27,398 nucleotides of DNA from a virus. The DNA lies in the IMG/VR virus record IMGVR_UViG_3300010354_000499, positions 1 through 27,398 of that record, one strand, 5' to 3'. The translations under genes and the position numbers were made by a program. Positions 1 to 6,321 of the stretch are shown here, one piece after another. The notes under the pieces were generated by a model. The model worked only from the letters and a program-made list of their open reading frames with translations, made no database searches and was not told the origin of the DNA. Every line of letters begins with the position of its first letter. The stretch's first letter is position 1.

Positions 1-948
1 CTGATGCCAGATTGGAAAGTGTACCGTAGCCGATCCACCTCGGATGCCATTTTGAGTGCAGCATCTGACAGTTGCCTCAAATTTCTTGAGGAACGGTACA
101 ACGCCAGTATGGGCAACCTCTCCACCTCTAATTTTACTGTTGATACCACGGATGCGACCTGCGTTGATACCGATTCCTGCCCTTTGAGCAACATACTTAC
201 CAATAGCCATGTCACTGCTAAAGATGCTGTCGAGGGTGTCATCAGAATCAATAAGAACACAGCTAGCAAATTGTCTGAGAGATGTTCTAACTCCCGCCAT
301 GATGGGAGTTGGAATGTTGATTTTGTGCTTTGAGATTCCATTGTAATAGCGGCGAATATAATCTAAACGGGTACTTAAAGGATACTCAGCAAATAAAGTA
401 ACAGCAATCATCATGTACATATACTGTGGTGTCTCAAAAATTTCGCCGTTACTTCTATCCTGCACGAGATACTTGTCAACGACTTGACGTAAACCAGCAT
501 AAGAGAATAGATAGTCACGATCATGATCAACCCAACTATTAATTTTGATCCATTCTTCGTCAGAATATTTGTCGAGAATTTCTTCATCATAAACTTTCAA
601 GATTGTTGCATTGTATGCTGCCACATCAAACAATGATGGCATACCTTCTTGCCAAATATTTTTATGGAATGCTTGCTTACGCAAAGCAAATAAAAGTAAT
701 CTTGAGGCTACGTACTGATAGTTTGGGTTATCTAGTGTTATCAAATCACTAGCAGAACGAATAAGAATCTCTTGAATTTCTTCGGTAGTAATCCCATCAT
801 AAAACTGAATTCCAGAATTCATTTCTACCTGAGAAGCAGAAACTCCTGCCAGACCATCACATGCTTCATCAACCATACGATGAATTTTATCTAGATTGAG
901 GGGTTCAATAGAACCATCACGCTTTGTAACCTTAATCCCGTTGCTCAT
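1..948 (-). CDS. nrdA: Class Ia ribonucleotide reductase, alpha subunit (N-terminal 316 residues; runs off the window)
   Basis: Reduces ribonucleoside diphosphates to deoxyribonucleotides for phage DNA synthesis, together with a beta subunit (NrdB) not seen here. The reading frame is open from the ATG at 946-948 to the window edge. The N-terminus (MSNGIKVTKRDGSIEPLNL) looks like an ATP-cone type start. The catalytic-domain hallmarks follow: SCVLIDSDDTLDS, with Cys230 matching the first redox cysteine (Cys225 in E. coli); QRAGIGINAGRIR; and CTQNGIRGGSATVHFPIWH at the window edge. The active-site cysteine/glutamate segment and the C-terminal redox cysteines lie outside. The start overlaps the primase stop as ATGA (945-948), so the two are probably translationally coupled. 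The class assignment is firm; the full length cannot be judged. Confidence 0.95.
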   Translation of the reverse strand, partial: MSNGIKVTKRDGSIEPLNLDKIHRMVDEACDGLAGVSASQVEMNSGIQFYDGITTEEIQEILIRSASDLITLDNPNYQYVASRLLLFALRKQAFHKNIWQEGMPSLFDVAAYNATILKVYDEEILDKYSDEEWIKINSWVDHDRDYLFSYAGLRQVVDKYLVQDRSNGEIFETPQYMYMMIAVTLFAEYPLSTRLDYIRRYYNGISKHKINIPTPIMAGVRTSLRQFASCVLIDSDDTLDSIFSSDMAIGKYVAQRAGIGINAGRIRGINSKIRGGEVAHTGVVPFLKKFEATVRCCTQNGIRGGSATVHFPIWHQ

Positions 949-1952
949 ACTTTCTTCCATTCATTAAACTTTAGTTGTGCCTGTAATCCTTGGTACGTAT
1001 TTTGCTCTATGATTTCTTGAGGATTTAATCCTGCTAAAACCATATCATTAATATCTTTTTGTTCAATAGAACTTGGCCAAATTACTATGTAATTTTTATC
1101 TTGAATTAATTTAGAATACCTATCAACTATTTCTTTGTTTCTTGGTTCATTATCTAAAACAAAACAAAACTCCGTGGCAGGAAACTTTCTTTTTAATTCT
1201 TTCGAATCAACATCAGCTCCCAACATAGCAATAGCGTTGTCAAGGAACATGCTATCAAATGGTCCTTCAGTAACACATACTGGTTTGTCAAAGTTTGCTC
1301 GATCTTGTCCAAAAATTTTCAGTTGAGTATTACTAAACATTACTGTTATGTAACGCAGTTTTGCTGATGGCGACAACGACCTTCCTTGAAATCCAATCAA
1401 TTCATTGACGGTATCGTAAATAGGAATAATAATTCTAGGACCATCACCACGCAAGCTTTCAAATACTCCTCTTTTTCTAGAGTTTGCCCACTCTTTAAAC
1501 TTAGGACAATAATAAAAATAATCTAATTGACTAATTTTTCTATCTTCTAAGTATTTTCTTGCTGGGTGATCTTGTTCTAATTCAGAAATCTTTTCAAGAT
1601 TGATAGATTTTGTCCTGGTAAACACAGGTGCAGCAAAATTAAATGACGGGGTTGGTGTTTGGTATCCCTTTCCAGTTAATCCTTCTTTAAATCTTTCCAT
1701 AACATATTGATCGTGTAAATGATTGCAGTTGTCTTTTAAAAAATTTGTAAAACTTCTACCCACACCACAATTGTGGCACTTGTAGATATATTCATTTTTT
1801 ACTTTGATAAAATAACCTCTTGCTTTATCTTGCCGTTTTTTACTGTCTCCACAATAAGGACATCGAAAATTATAAAGTCCTTCTTTTTTCTTGGAGAATT
1901 TTATTAATTGCGAAGAGACAAGTGAAATGTACTTGGTTTCAAGATAACTCAT
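945..1952 (-). CDS. 61: DNA primase, T4 gp61-like
   Basis: Makes RNA primers for lagging-strand synthesis in complex with the gp41 helicase. The 335-aa product has the N-terminal zinc-binding domain with Cys31, Cys34, Cys59 and Cys62 (FRCPYCGDS ... YKCHNCG), as in DnaG and gp61. A Toprim-type core follows at about residues 220-270 (VCVTEGPFDSMFL, then FVLDNEPRNKE), which would hold the metal-binding acidic residues. The length fits T4 gp61 (about 340 aa). The start at 1952 overlaps the stop of the upstream 131-aa gene by ATGA, and its own stop overlaps the nrdA start. A near-consensus promoter lies at 1980-2008, just upstream, so primase and nrdA may be transcribed separately from the genes before them. 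Confidence 0.95.
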   Translation of the reverse strand: MSYLETKYISLVSSQLIKFSKKKEGLYNFRCPYCGDSKKRQDKARGYFIKVKNEYIYKCHNCGVGRSFTNFLKDNCNHLHDQYVMERFKEGLTGKGYQTPTPSFNFAAPVFTRTKSINLEKISELEQDHPARKYLEDRKISQLDYFYYCPKFKEWANSRKRGVFESLRGDGPRIIIPIYDTVNELIGFQGRSLSPSAKLRYITVMFSNTQLKIFGQDRANFDKPVCVTEGPFDSMFLDNAIAMLGADVDSKELKRKFPATEFCFVLDNEPRNKEIVDRYSKLIQDKNYIVIWPSSIEQKDINDMVLAGLNPQEIIEQNTYQGLQAQLKFNEWKKV

Positions 1953-2344
1953 TTTATAAGGTTAGTATTCGCTCCTCCTATAGTAGCACCTGTTTTACCG
2001 ATTGTCAAGAGGTTCCCAAAAAATGTTGCAGATCCAATTACGATAGTGGCAGCAGTGCCAACTCCAATTGTAATCCAACGAAATTTTGAAAGTTCTTCTA
2101 CTTTTTTTTCGACACCAGATATTTTAGTTTTGACATCCTTTATTAATTCCATAATAGCAGTATCAGCTCTGTCTGATTGTTCTAATCTGTTCTCATGTCT
2201 TTCGAGGATGAGGGCAACGTTCTGGTTACTCTCACTAATTTTATCCACTGCTCTCTCAAGTTTGTCAAGCATCTCTTTGGAGAGATCTTCGTATATTTGA
2301 AACTTCGCTTCTAATACTTCTAGGTCTCTGCCAAATCCAAACAT
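1949..2344 (-). CDS. Small coiled-coil protein with a C-terminal membrane segment (function unknown)
   Basis: This 131-aa protein is not recognised by name. Residues about 8-87 are charged and heptad-like (for example LSKEMLDKLERAVDKISESN), predicting a long coiled coil. A hydrophobic stretch at about 91-115 (ITIGVGTAATIVIGSATFFG) looks like one transmembrane helix, and the tail is short and glycine-rich. A coiled coil plus a C-terminal hydrophobic helix resembles XhlA-type phage membrane proteins, but that is only a similarity of plan. It overlaps primase by ATGA and starts 12 nt after the 240-aa gene ends. It may act at the host inner membrane. The gene is firm; the role is open. Confidence 0.8.
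   Translation of the reverse strand: MFGFGRDLEVLEAKFQIYEDLSKEMLDKLERAVDKISESNQNVALILERHENRLEQSDRADTAIMELIKDVKTKISGVEKKVEELSKFRWITIGVGTAATIVIGSATFFGNLLTIGKTGATIGGANTNLIK
1980..2008 (-). promoter_or_regulatory. Sigma70-type promoter ahead of primase/nrdA
   Basis: On the minus strand a perfect -35 TTGACA (2003-2008) is followed by a 17-nt spacer and a -10 TACTAT (1980-1985). The -10 is preceded by TGC, an extended -10 element shared with other early promoters in this window. It lies inside the 3' end of the 131-aa gene, and the expected start site near 1973 is about 20 nt before the primase ATG. The -10 matches consensus at only 4 of 6 positions, so activity is inferred. Confidence 0.55.
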
Positions 2345-2356
2345 GACTTCCCCCTA

Positions 2357-3079
2357 TCAAACGTTTCTCACAGCGAACTCAAGAGCACTTTGGAATGTCG
2401 ATGCATCTTTGTTCAACATAAAACGAAACTTTTCTTTATTAGTATCGTCTAGTTGTGCATATGCAGCAGTAATTCTTTTAGCAGAAAAATTATCTAGGTT
2501 TTGCTGAGATCCATCTCCAAAAGTAATCTTTGCAAAATCAGTTTCGCCAGATGGATTTAATTCTGATGTTGCTACTTGTAGTGCTACTTCAAGTGCATCC
2601 AAAGTTGTTGTATTTTCATTCATGATCTGTCCTCCTTCAATTTCATAATGATTTTTTTGTACTTTTTGTTGTTGCTCTGATGCTTTTTTCTTGAAATCAG
2701 TGAGGCGAGCTTTCATTAAAACTCCCATCTCATCTGTTTTTCTTTGCATTTTTTGTTTTGCTTCGTCTCTTCTTCTTTGAAGATCCTTTTTATTTTCTAG
2801 TTCTTTCTTTTTTCTGATTTGTTCTTGTGCCCTTTCAGTTTCTGTGGGCACCTTTTCAGAAATTAATTCTAATTCTTCTTTCATTTTGCTACGTCTTTGT
2901 GAAATACGAGATAGTAATTTTTTAGCGCCCTTAGAACGACCATCAATATTATCTTTGTTTGCTTTTTTATATGCTCTTTGTGACTTGGGATTCACAAAGA
3001 CAAATGCAGGAGGCATGGACAAGGAAGATCCATCTCCTGCCATCATTTCACTTAAATTTTCATTAATTGATTCAGACAT
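2357..3079 (-). CDS. Uncharacterised basic coiled-coil protein
   Basis: This 240-aa protein belongs to no family I can name. Residues about 35-150 are very rich in Lys, Arg, Glu and Gln (KSKMKEELELISEK-like stretches, then QIRKKKELENKKDLQRRRDE), predicting a long charged coiled coil. The last 80 residues look like a small globular domain ending RFMLNKDASTFQSALEFAVR. The start at 3079 overlaps the preceding gene by 28 nt with no clear Shine-Dalgarno site. Two in-frame ATGs at 3046 and 3043 would remove the overlap and are credible alternatives. It sits between a DUF7207-like gene and the membrane coiled-coil gene, in a group that reads on into primase. Confidence 0.75.
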   Translation of the reverse strand: MSESINENLSEMMAGDGSSLSMPPAFVFVNPKSQRAYKKANKDNIDGRSKGAKKLLSRISQRRSKMKEELELISEKVPTETERAQEQIRKKKELENKKDLQRRRDEAKQKMQRKTDEMGVLMKARLTDFKKKASEQQQKVQKNHYEIEGGQIMNENTTTLDALEVALQVATSELNPSGETDFAKITFGDGSQQNLDNFSAKRITAAYAQLDDTNKEKFRFMLNKDASTFQSALEFAVRNV

Positions 3080-3408
3080 TCTTGGTCAACGTTTGTATTG
3101 AGTGGTTCTGGTAATCTATTTAGAAACGTCATAAATGCTTTCAAGGCGGGCCAATATTTTGATTCCATTTTAAAAAATAATAAAGGAGTTGCAGCATCAT
3201 TGAAAACATTGTACATAACAATAATATGATTTAAAATTAAATGATGTTTCAAATCACCGCTGGTTAAATAACGTCGAAATAATCTTTTAAGATATTTGAA
3301 TTTATTTAAATCCTTTTCAAAATCTTCATAGGTAACAGAGTTTGGATTTTCATAATGTTTAATGGCAAACATAATCCAATTATCTTTTGTCAATTCATCA
3401 AATATCAT
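3052..3408 (-). CDS. Conserved phage hypothetical protein (DUF7207-like)
   Basis: This 118-aa protein has an aromatic, helical pattern (FAIKHYENPNSVTYEDFEKD, LKYLKRLFRRYLTSGDLKHH-type segment, ILNHIIVMYNVFNDAA, then FLNRLPEP). From memory it resembles a small family common in marine phages and named DUF7207, whose function is unknown. Its start is 13 nt after the Ig-like gene stops, in AT-rich sequence without a clear ribosome-binding site, and its end overlaps the 240-aa gene. It is about the usual length for that family. A regulatory or nucleic-acid-associated role has been guessed for such proteins, but nothing in the sequence proves it. Confidence 0.8.
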   Translation of the reverse strand: MIFDELTKDNWIMFAIKHYENPNSVTYEDFEKDLNKFKYLKRLFRRYLTSGDLKHHLILNHIIVMYNVFNDAATPLLFFKMESKYWPALKAFMTFLNRLPEPLNTNVDQECLNQLMKI

Positions 3409-3421
3409 AATTTATAAATTA

Positions 3422-4030
3422 TCAAGTGCCAAATGTTAGAGTAGCAGCGCCATTACTGATTACTTCCTCAGTACCACCTGCTGAAGTAATTTTTACTCTG
3501 TACTTATAACCATCATAAGTTGTATCTGTTACGCCAGAAACTGCAAGTGTATTTGTTGTAGCACCAGCATAGATGCCAGTGTTAGTAACATTTGTCCACT
3601 TGGTTGTTTGAGTAGCAGTTTGATATTGCCACTGATATGCAAGAGCTCCAGGAGTTCCTGATGTAGTTGTGGTTAACGTGAACGATGCTGCACCAGTTGT
3701 GGTGGTAGCAGCAGCTGGTTGTACAGTAATCGTTACCGCCGATGCCACATCTGCAGCAATGGTGTCATCAGATTGAGTTTCATCTGCGTTAGCTTCTGGA
3801 TTTGCAAGCGTTACAAGATGCTCACACTTGTGTCTAGTACGACCCTCGCAATCGGTGTAAGTGTAATAAGACCACCAACCAGGAGCATTAATACCACGAA
3901 ATTTGTTTTCGGATAAAGCAGCTTCTGTGTCATCAACAAACACAATCGTTTTTGCTTGCGAAGAAGCAGCTACTCCTCTACCAGCTTTTGCTACGTCTTC
4001 GTTGCTATCAGTTCTTCCGTACAGAGACAT
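3422..4030 (-). CDS. Virion-type protein with a C-terminal Ig-like domain
   Basis: The 202-aa product has two parts. Residues 1-75 form an N-terminal domain with conserved-looking aromatic and cysteine positions (INAPGWWSYYTYTDCEGRTR and a second Cys shortly after). Residues about 100-200 form a Thr/Ala/Gly-rich beta domain typical of phage Ig-like folds, with the core Trp in YQWQYQ and the late beta-strand pair DGYKYRVKITSAGG. Such domains decorate capsids or tails and may bind cell-surface or environmental glycans. It has a late promoter (4068-4075), a GGAG ribosome-binding site about 8 nt before the ATG, and a terminator immediately upstream that isolates it. This supports late expression as a structural or decoration protein. 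Its exact virion position is unknown. Confidence 0.8.
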   Translation of the reverse strand: MSLYGRTDSNEDVAKAGRGVAASSQAKTIVFVDDTEAALSENKFRGINAPGWWSYYTYTDCEGRTRHKCEHLVTLANPEANADETQSDDTIAADVASAVTITVQPAAATTTTGAASFTLTTTTSGTPGALAYQWQYQTATQTTKWTNVTNTGIYAGATTNTLAVSGVTDTTYDGYKYRVKITSAGGTEEVISNGAATLTFGT

Positions 4031-4067
4031 CTAATTTCTCCAATAAATTTGTATCGTTTCTATATTT

Positions 4068-4075
4068 TATTTATA
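4068..4075 (-). promoter_or_regulatory. T4-type late promoter for the Ig-like protein gene
   Basis: The minus strand reads TATAAATA, the canonical T4 late -10 element recognised by gp55-programmed RNA polymerase. It is about 38 nt ahead of the ATG at 4030, with GGAG between. It directly follows the U-tract of the terminator at 4077-4103, so upstream transcription ends and late transcription restarts within about 35 nt. Confidence 0.75.
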
Positions 4076-4076
4076 A

Positions 4077-4103
4077 AAAAGGGGGTGACTAAGCACCCCT
4101 TTT
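4077..4103 (-). terminator. Intrinsic terminator after the two small late genes
   Basis: On the minus strand AAAAGGGGTG pairs with CACCCCC plus a T-rich side, closing a 6-nt loop (CTTAGT), and T residues follow. The core stem GGGGTG/CACCCC is perfect. The A-run/T-run flanks mean it could also work on the plus strand. The stop codon of the 53-aa gene (4089-4091) lies in the loop. Confidence 0.8.
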
Positions 4104-4250
4104 ATTCAATAAGGTTTTTAAAAATAATTGAATGAAATCTAAAATTCCATTTGCTTCGGTTCTTTTTGTTTTTGATAACCATTCTGATATAGAAAGGAGT
4201 AATCCAAGAACAATAGTAACACCCCAATTAGTTATTAAACAAGTAATCAT
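4089..4250 (-). CDS. 53-aa membrane protein (function unknown)
   Basis: The reading frame starts with ATG at 4250 and stops with TAG inside the terminator loop. The product begins MITCLITNWGVTIVLGLLLS, a single strongly hydrophobic helix. A basic stretch follows (WLSKTKRTEAN), then an amphipathic helix (ILDFIQLFLKTLLNKRGA). Its ATG overlaps the stop of the 57-aa gene (ATGA), so the pair is translationally coupled. Both are under the late promoter at 4460-4467. One membrane helix, small size, late timing and a basic tail are all compatible with a holin-like or other membrane-active lysis role, but no family match is claimed. Too short for routine gene calling, but well supported by its context. 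Confidence 0.7.
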   Translation of the reverse strand: MITCLITNWGVTIVLGLLLSISEWLSKTKRTEANGILDFIQLFLKTLLNKRGA

Positions 4251-4420
4251 GCCTGAGGTACAAACAATTTATCCTTCACTAATTCATAGACAACATTATC
4301 AATACTATTGTCTGTGCTGTCAACATACTTCTTGAGTAAATCAAGAACAAGATTCTTAACTGCTGGATTTGTAGCAATTGAAAGAAGAAGTGGTTTTACC
4401 ACTGCAACTACTGCACCCAT
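4247..4420 (-). CDS. 57-aa small late protein (function unknown)
   Basis: It starts with ATG at 4420, preceded by a strong CGGAGG ribosome-binding site 5 nt upstream. The sequence opens with an apolar helix (MGAVVAVVKPLLLSIATNP), followed by an amphipathic, charged C-terminal half (VKNLVLDLLKKYVDSTDNS, then VVYELVKDKLFVPQA). The N-terminal segment could be membrane-associated; the rest is a likely soluble helix. It lies 40 nt downstream of a TATAAATA late promoter and is coupled to the 53-aa membrane protein by ATGA. It is probably half of a two-protein late unit. It is not recognised by name. Confidence 0.75.
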   Translation of the reverse strand: MGAVVAVVKPLLLSIATNPAVKNLVLDLLKKYVDSTDNSIDNVVYELVKDKLFVPQA

Positions 4421-4436
4421 GATAACCTCCGTTTTA

Positions 4437-4597
4437 TTAGTTAAAATGTTTTCCAGTGATATTTATAAGGTTAGGTGGATTTTTTTCTTGACTTTTGAGT
4501 GCTTTGCCAACATACTTTCGATTCTTTTTCCTTTCTTCAGAATTGCCATCTTCAATTTCTGGAAGAATCTCGACAGTTGGCTTTACTGCTTTTTTTC
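4437..4597 (-). other. Candidate programmed -1 frameshift site and C-terminal extension frame
   Basis: The 284-aa gene ends GAA AAA AAG CAG TAA, which contains the dnaX-type slippery heptamer A AAA AAG in the correct phase (seven A at 4590-4596, G at 4589). A slip of -1 opens a frame of 50 codons (AVKPTVEILPEIEDGNSEER ... NLINITGKHFN), ending TAA at 4437-4439. That frame has a TGA just before the slippery site and no ATG, GTG or TTG, so it cannot be an independent gene. A GGAG lies 10 nt upstream of the A-run, like the dnaX Shine-Dalgarno-like stimulator. No strong downstream hairpin was seen. A missing A in the assembly would give the same picture. Confidence 0.5.
4460..4467 (-). promoter_or_regulatory. 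T4-type late promoter for the two small late genes
   Basis: The minus strand reads TATAAATA, about 40 nt ahead of the ATG at 4420, with the CGGAGG ribosome-binding site between. The box lies inside the -1 frame extension of the upstream gene (4437-4597). Confidence 0.75.
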
Positions 4598-5437
4598 TTC
4601 TTCAATCTCCATTTGTTCAGACATTTTCTTTTTGGCTTTCATGATCTGCCCAATCTTTTTACGACGAGCAGCAAGATACTTATCCGACTTATCGTGGTCA
4701 CCATCGTTATCAATGTCCTTGTCTTCTTTACCAACAGGATCTAAAGCTTCTTTAACTGCTTTGTTTTTTGTTTTCCAAGCAGTAGCATAAGCAATACCCT
4801 TTTCTTTCTTGGTTAACTCACCATCCTCAGAATAACCTTTCTTGATGTGCTTGACCATGCGCTCATACTTTGCACCAGGAGGTGCTTTCTCGTCAAGCAT
4901 CAATTCACCAATTGGTTCGTACCCCGCCTTCACACAGTTATTAACTTCTTTATCACCTTTCATTTTGGTGCCTTGCTTTTTATATCCCTTCCAGCAAGAT
5001 GTAAATCCATTATCATCTTTACCATCCATTTTCTCAAAGACATAATGAACGCCCTCAACATAGATGTTGAAAGCTTCTTTCATTTTCTCTTTCTTCTCTT
5101 CTGCCTTACCTTCCTTATGCTTCTTCTCACCCTTCTCTTCTTTCTCTGGCTTCTCCCATGCTTCTTTAGCAACTACGTTGGTGTACTTAATATTGTTGCC
5201 ATGTGATTGCTTAACACCAGCTCCAGTGCGGAGATCGACAGCAGGATCAGCAGCACCTGCATTTTCTTTTGGATCTTTTTTCGAAAAGTTATCTTCGCCA
5301 CCTTTCTTTTGTAAAGATGGAATACCTTCTTCAGCAACAACTTTTTTGCCGCTAAAATATAATGCTGTGGATTCAATTAATGCTTTAGAATAATCGTCGT
5401 TATGACGGATCGTTGTCGATGGTTTCTGTCTTTCCAT
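4583..5437 (-). CDS. Lys/Glu-rich, EF-hand-like virion-type protein (function unknown)
   Basis: The 284-aa protein is highly charged, with a Lys/Glu-rich region at about 92-122. A small Cys/Trp/Gly domain (FTSCWKGYKKQGTKMKGDKE, residues 145-164) comes next, then a segment seen repeatedly in marine myovirus structural proteins (MVKHIKKGYSEDGELTKKEK, about 194-213). An EF-hand/dockerin-like loop DIDNDGDHDKSD (241-252) has acidic residues at the usual Ca2+-binding positions. This suggests a calcium-binding head or internal virion protein, but the role is inferred. It overlaps the upstream 95-aa gene by 38 nt. It ends at a slippery sequence that may add 50 residues, giving 333 aa (see 4437-4597). 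Confidence 0.75.
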   Translation of the reverse strand: MERQKPSTTIRHNDDYSKALIESTALYFSGKKVVAEEGIPSLQKKGGEDNFSKKDPKENAGAADPAVDLRTGAGVKQSHGNNIKYTNVVAKEAWEKPEKEEKGEKKHKEGKAEEKKEKMKEAFNIYVEGVHYVFEKMDGKDDNGFTSCWKGYKKQGTKMKGDKEVNNCVKAGYEPIGELMLDEKAPPGAKYERMVKHIKKGYSEDGELTKKEKGIAYATAWKTKNKAVKEALDPVGKEDKDIDNDGDHDKSDKYLAARRKKIGQIMKAKKKMSEQMEIEEEKKQ

Positions 5438-5687
5438 TTGTAAAGAATATACTTTTCCTGTCTTTATTTATGTTTTCAACAACATTAACTTCCCTAATGT
5501 CTTTAACCCAAGCACGAAACATTTGTTTATCTTCAGTAACGGCTATTATATAATTAACACCAGATCTTATAATAGTACCTTTTTCGCCTGTGTTAACATT
5601 CATGATAACATTTCCTTCTTGAAAGATTTCCTTCTGCTTATATCTTTTTTGCGTTGCTTCTTGTTTTATTTTGCGGAAATCTTTCAT
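5400..5687 (-). CDS. 95-aa protein with a KOW/SH3-like core (function unknown)
   Basis: Its core reads GEKGTIIRSGVNYIIAVTED followed by KQMFRAWVKDIREV. This beta-rich pattern resembles KOW or SH3-type barrels and recurs in many small marine myovirus proteins, often near structural genes. The N-terminus is basic and helical (MKDFRKIKQEATQKRYKQKE). The start at 5687 has no clear ribosome-binding site. The A/T-rich stretch at 5697-5711 holds two overlapping AATAAATA late-like boxes, but they lie so close to the ATG that any leader would be under 10 nt. The gene overlaps the next one by 38 nt, which suggests coupled translation. No specific function can be given. Confidence 0.75.
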   Translation of the reverse strand: MKDFRKIKQEATQKRYKQKEIFQEGNVIMNVNTGEKGTIIRSGVNYIIAVTEDKQMFRAWVKDIREVNVVENINKDRKSIFFTNGKTETIDNDPS

Positions 5688-5713
5688 TGAAAATTTTTTA
5701 TTTATTTATTTTA

Positions 5714-5786
5714 TGGAGAATAGCGGACTCGAACCGCTGACATCCTGCTTGCAAAGCAGGCGCTCTACCAACTGAGCTAATTCCCC
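5714..5786 (-). tRNA. tRNA-Ala (anticodon UGC)
   Basis: A complete 73-nt cloverleaf. The acceptor GGGGAAU pairs with AUUCUCC and includes the G3:U70 wobble that identifies alanine tRNAs. The D-arm (GCUC/GAGC), the anticodon stem-loop CCUGC-UUUGCAA-GCAGG and the TC-arm (GGUUCGAGUCC) are all present. CCA is not encoded. It would read GCA and GCU-type codons. Confidence 0.95.
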
Positions 5787-5790
5787 TAAA

Positions 5791-5877
5791 CGGAAGGTGG
5801 GCGAGTCGAACGCCCAAGGGCTTTAACACCTCAACTGTTTTCAAGACAGGTTCCGTCGCCAATCGGATTGACCTTCC
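5791..5877 (-). tRNA. tRNA-Ser (anticodon UGA)
   Basis: An 87-nt class II tRNA. The acceptor is GGAAGGU/ACCUUCC with discriminator G, the anticodon loop is CUUGAAA (anticodon UGA), and a long variable arm is typical of serine. The TC-arm is GGGCGUUCGACUCGCCC. CCA is not encoded. It lies 4 nt from tRNA-Ala, and the two are likely one transcript. Confidence 0.93.
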
Positions 5878-5885
5878 AGTATTTA

Positions 5886-5901
5886 CGGGGCGTGTGCCCC
5901 G
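5886..5901 (-). other. GC-rich hairpin between mazG and the tRNA genes
   Basis: A perfect 6-bp stem CGGGGC/GCCCCG with a 4-nt loop. No U-tract follows on the minus strand, so it is not a classic terminator. It could be a processing signal at the 5' side of the tRNA transcript or protect the mazG mRNA 3' end. A GATAAATA box overlapping the mazG stop is a weak late-promoter candidate for the tRNAs. Confidence 0.5.
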
Positions 5902-5907
5902 AGTTAT

Positions 5908-6318
5908 TTATCGATCGTCAGATGCTCGATGTTCGGAATAATAGATATCAAAGTTTCCACCAGGATATCGCTTCTCCAACTTCTTGACATTACGTTCAAG
6001 CACTTCATCAAAAGAAACTTCAAGTGCAAGACATGCTTGAGCAACATACCACAGAAGATCACCAAGTTCAATAATCATATGCTCTCGGTTATCTTCGTTG
6101 AAGGGTTTTCCCTGAAAGATCATCTTCTTAATGATCTCAAGAAACTCACCGCCCTCAGCATTAATACCGACGCCAGCAGTAAGCAGTCGTTCAATATTGG
6201 CACCCTTACGATCCAGTTCAACAAGACGATCAGAAAGGGCAACAAAATCCGTAGAAGCATCTGAAGTAACAGCATCAACAAATTCTTGATACCTTGTAAA
6301 AGAAATAGAGTCAGTCAT
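5908..6318 (-). CDS. mazG: MazG-like nucleoside triphosphate pyrophosphohydrolase
   Basis: Hydrolyses (d)NTPs or related nucleotides to the monophosphate and pyrophosphate. The 136-aa protein is a single all-alpha MazG domain. The metal-binding signature ExxE...ExxD is at Glu55, Glu58, Glu84 and Asp87 (AEGGEFLE ... ELGDLLWYVAQACLALEV). In cyanophages this gene is a well-known host-derived metabolic gene, proposed to recycle nucleotides from the degraded host genome or to alter host ppGpp signalling; the latter is disputed. It starts 4 nt after the gp41 stop, so it belongs to the replication transcript. A perfect consensus promoter inside gp41 (6439-6467) could express it, and the tRNAs behind it, separately. 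Confidence 0.92.
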   Translation of the reverse strand: MTDSISFTRYQEFVDAVTSDASTDFVALSDRLVELDRKGANIERLLTAGVGINAEGGEFLEIIKKMIFQGKPFNEDNREHMIIELGDLLWYVAQACLALEVSFDEVLERNVKKLEKRYPGGNFDIYYSEHRASDDR

Positions 6319-6321
6319 AAA

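Noticed and set aside
4-333. Plus-strand open frame of 109 codons at the left edge
   Set aside because: It is the shadow of nrdA, whose minus-strand frame encodes clear signature motifs over the same bases.
519-528. Palindrome with two GATC sites
   Set aside because: A short palindrome inside nrdA coding sequence, with no sign of an origin or a regulatory role.
4295-4323. TTGACA-N17-GATAAT on the minus strand inside the 57-aa gene
   Set aside because: It matches well, but it lies between a late promoter and its second gene, where an early promoter makes little sense; likely chance in AT-rich sequence.
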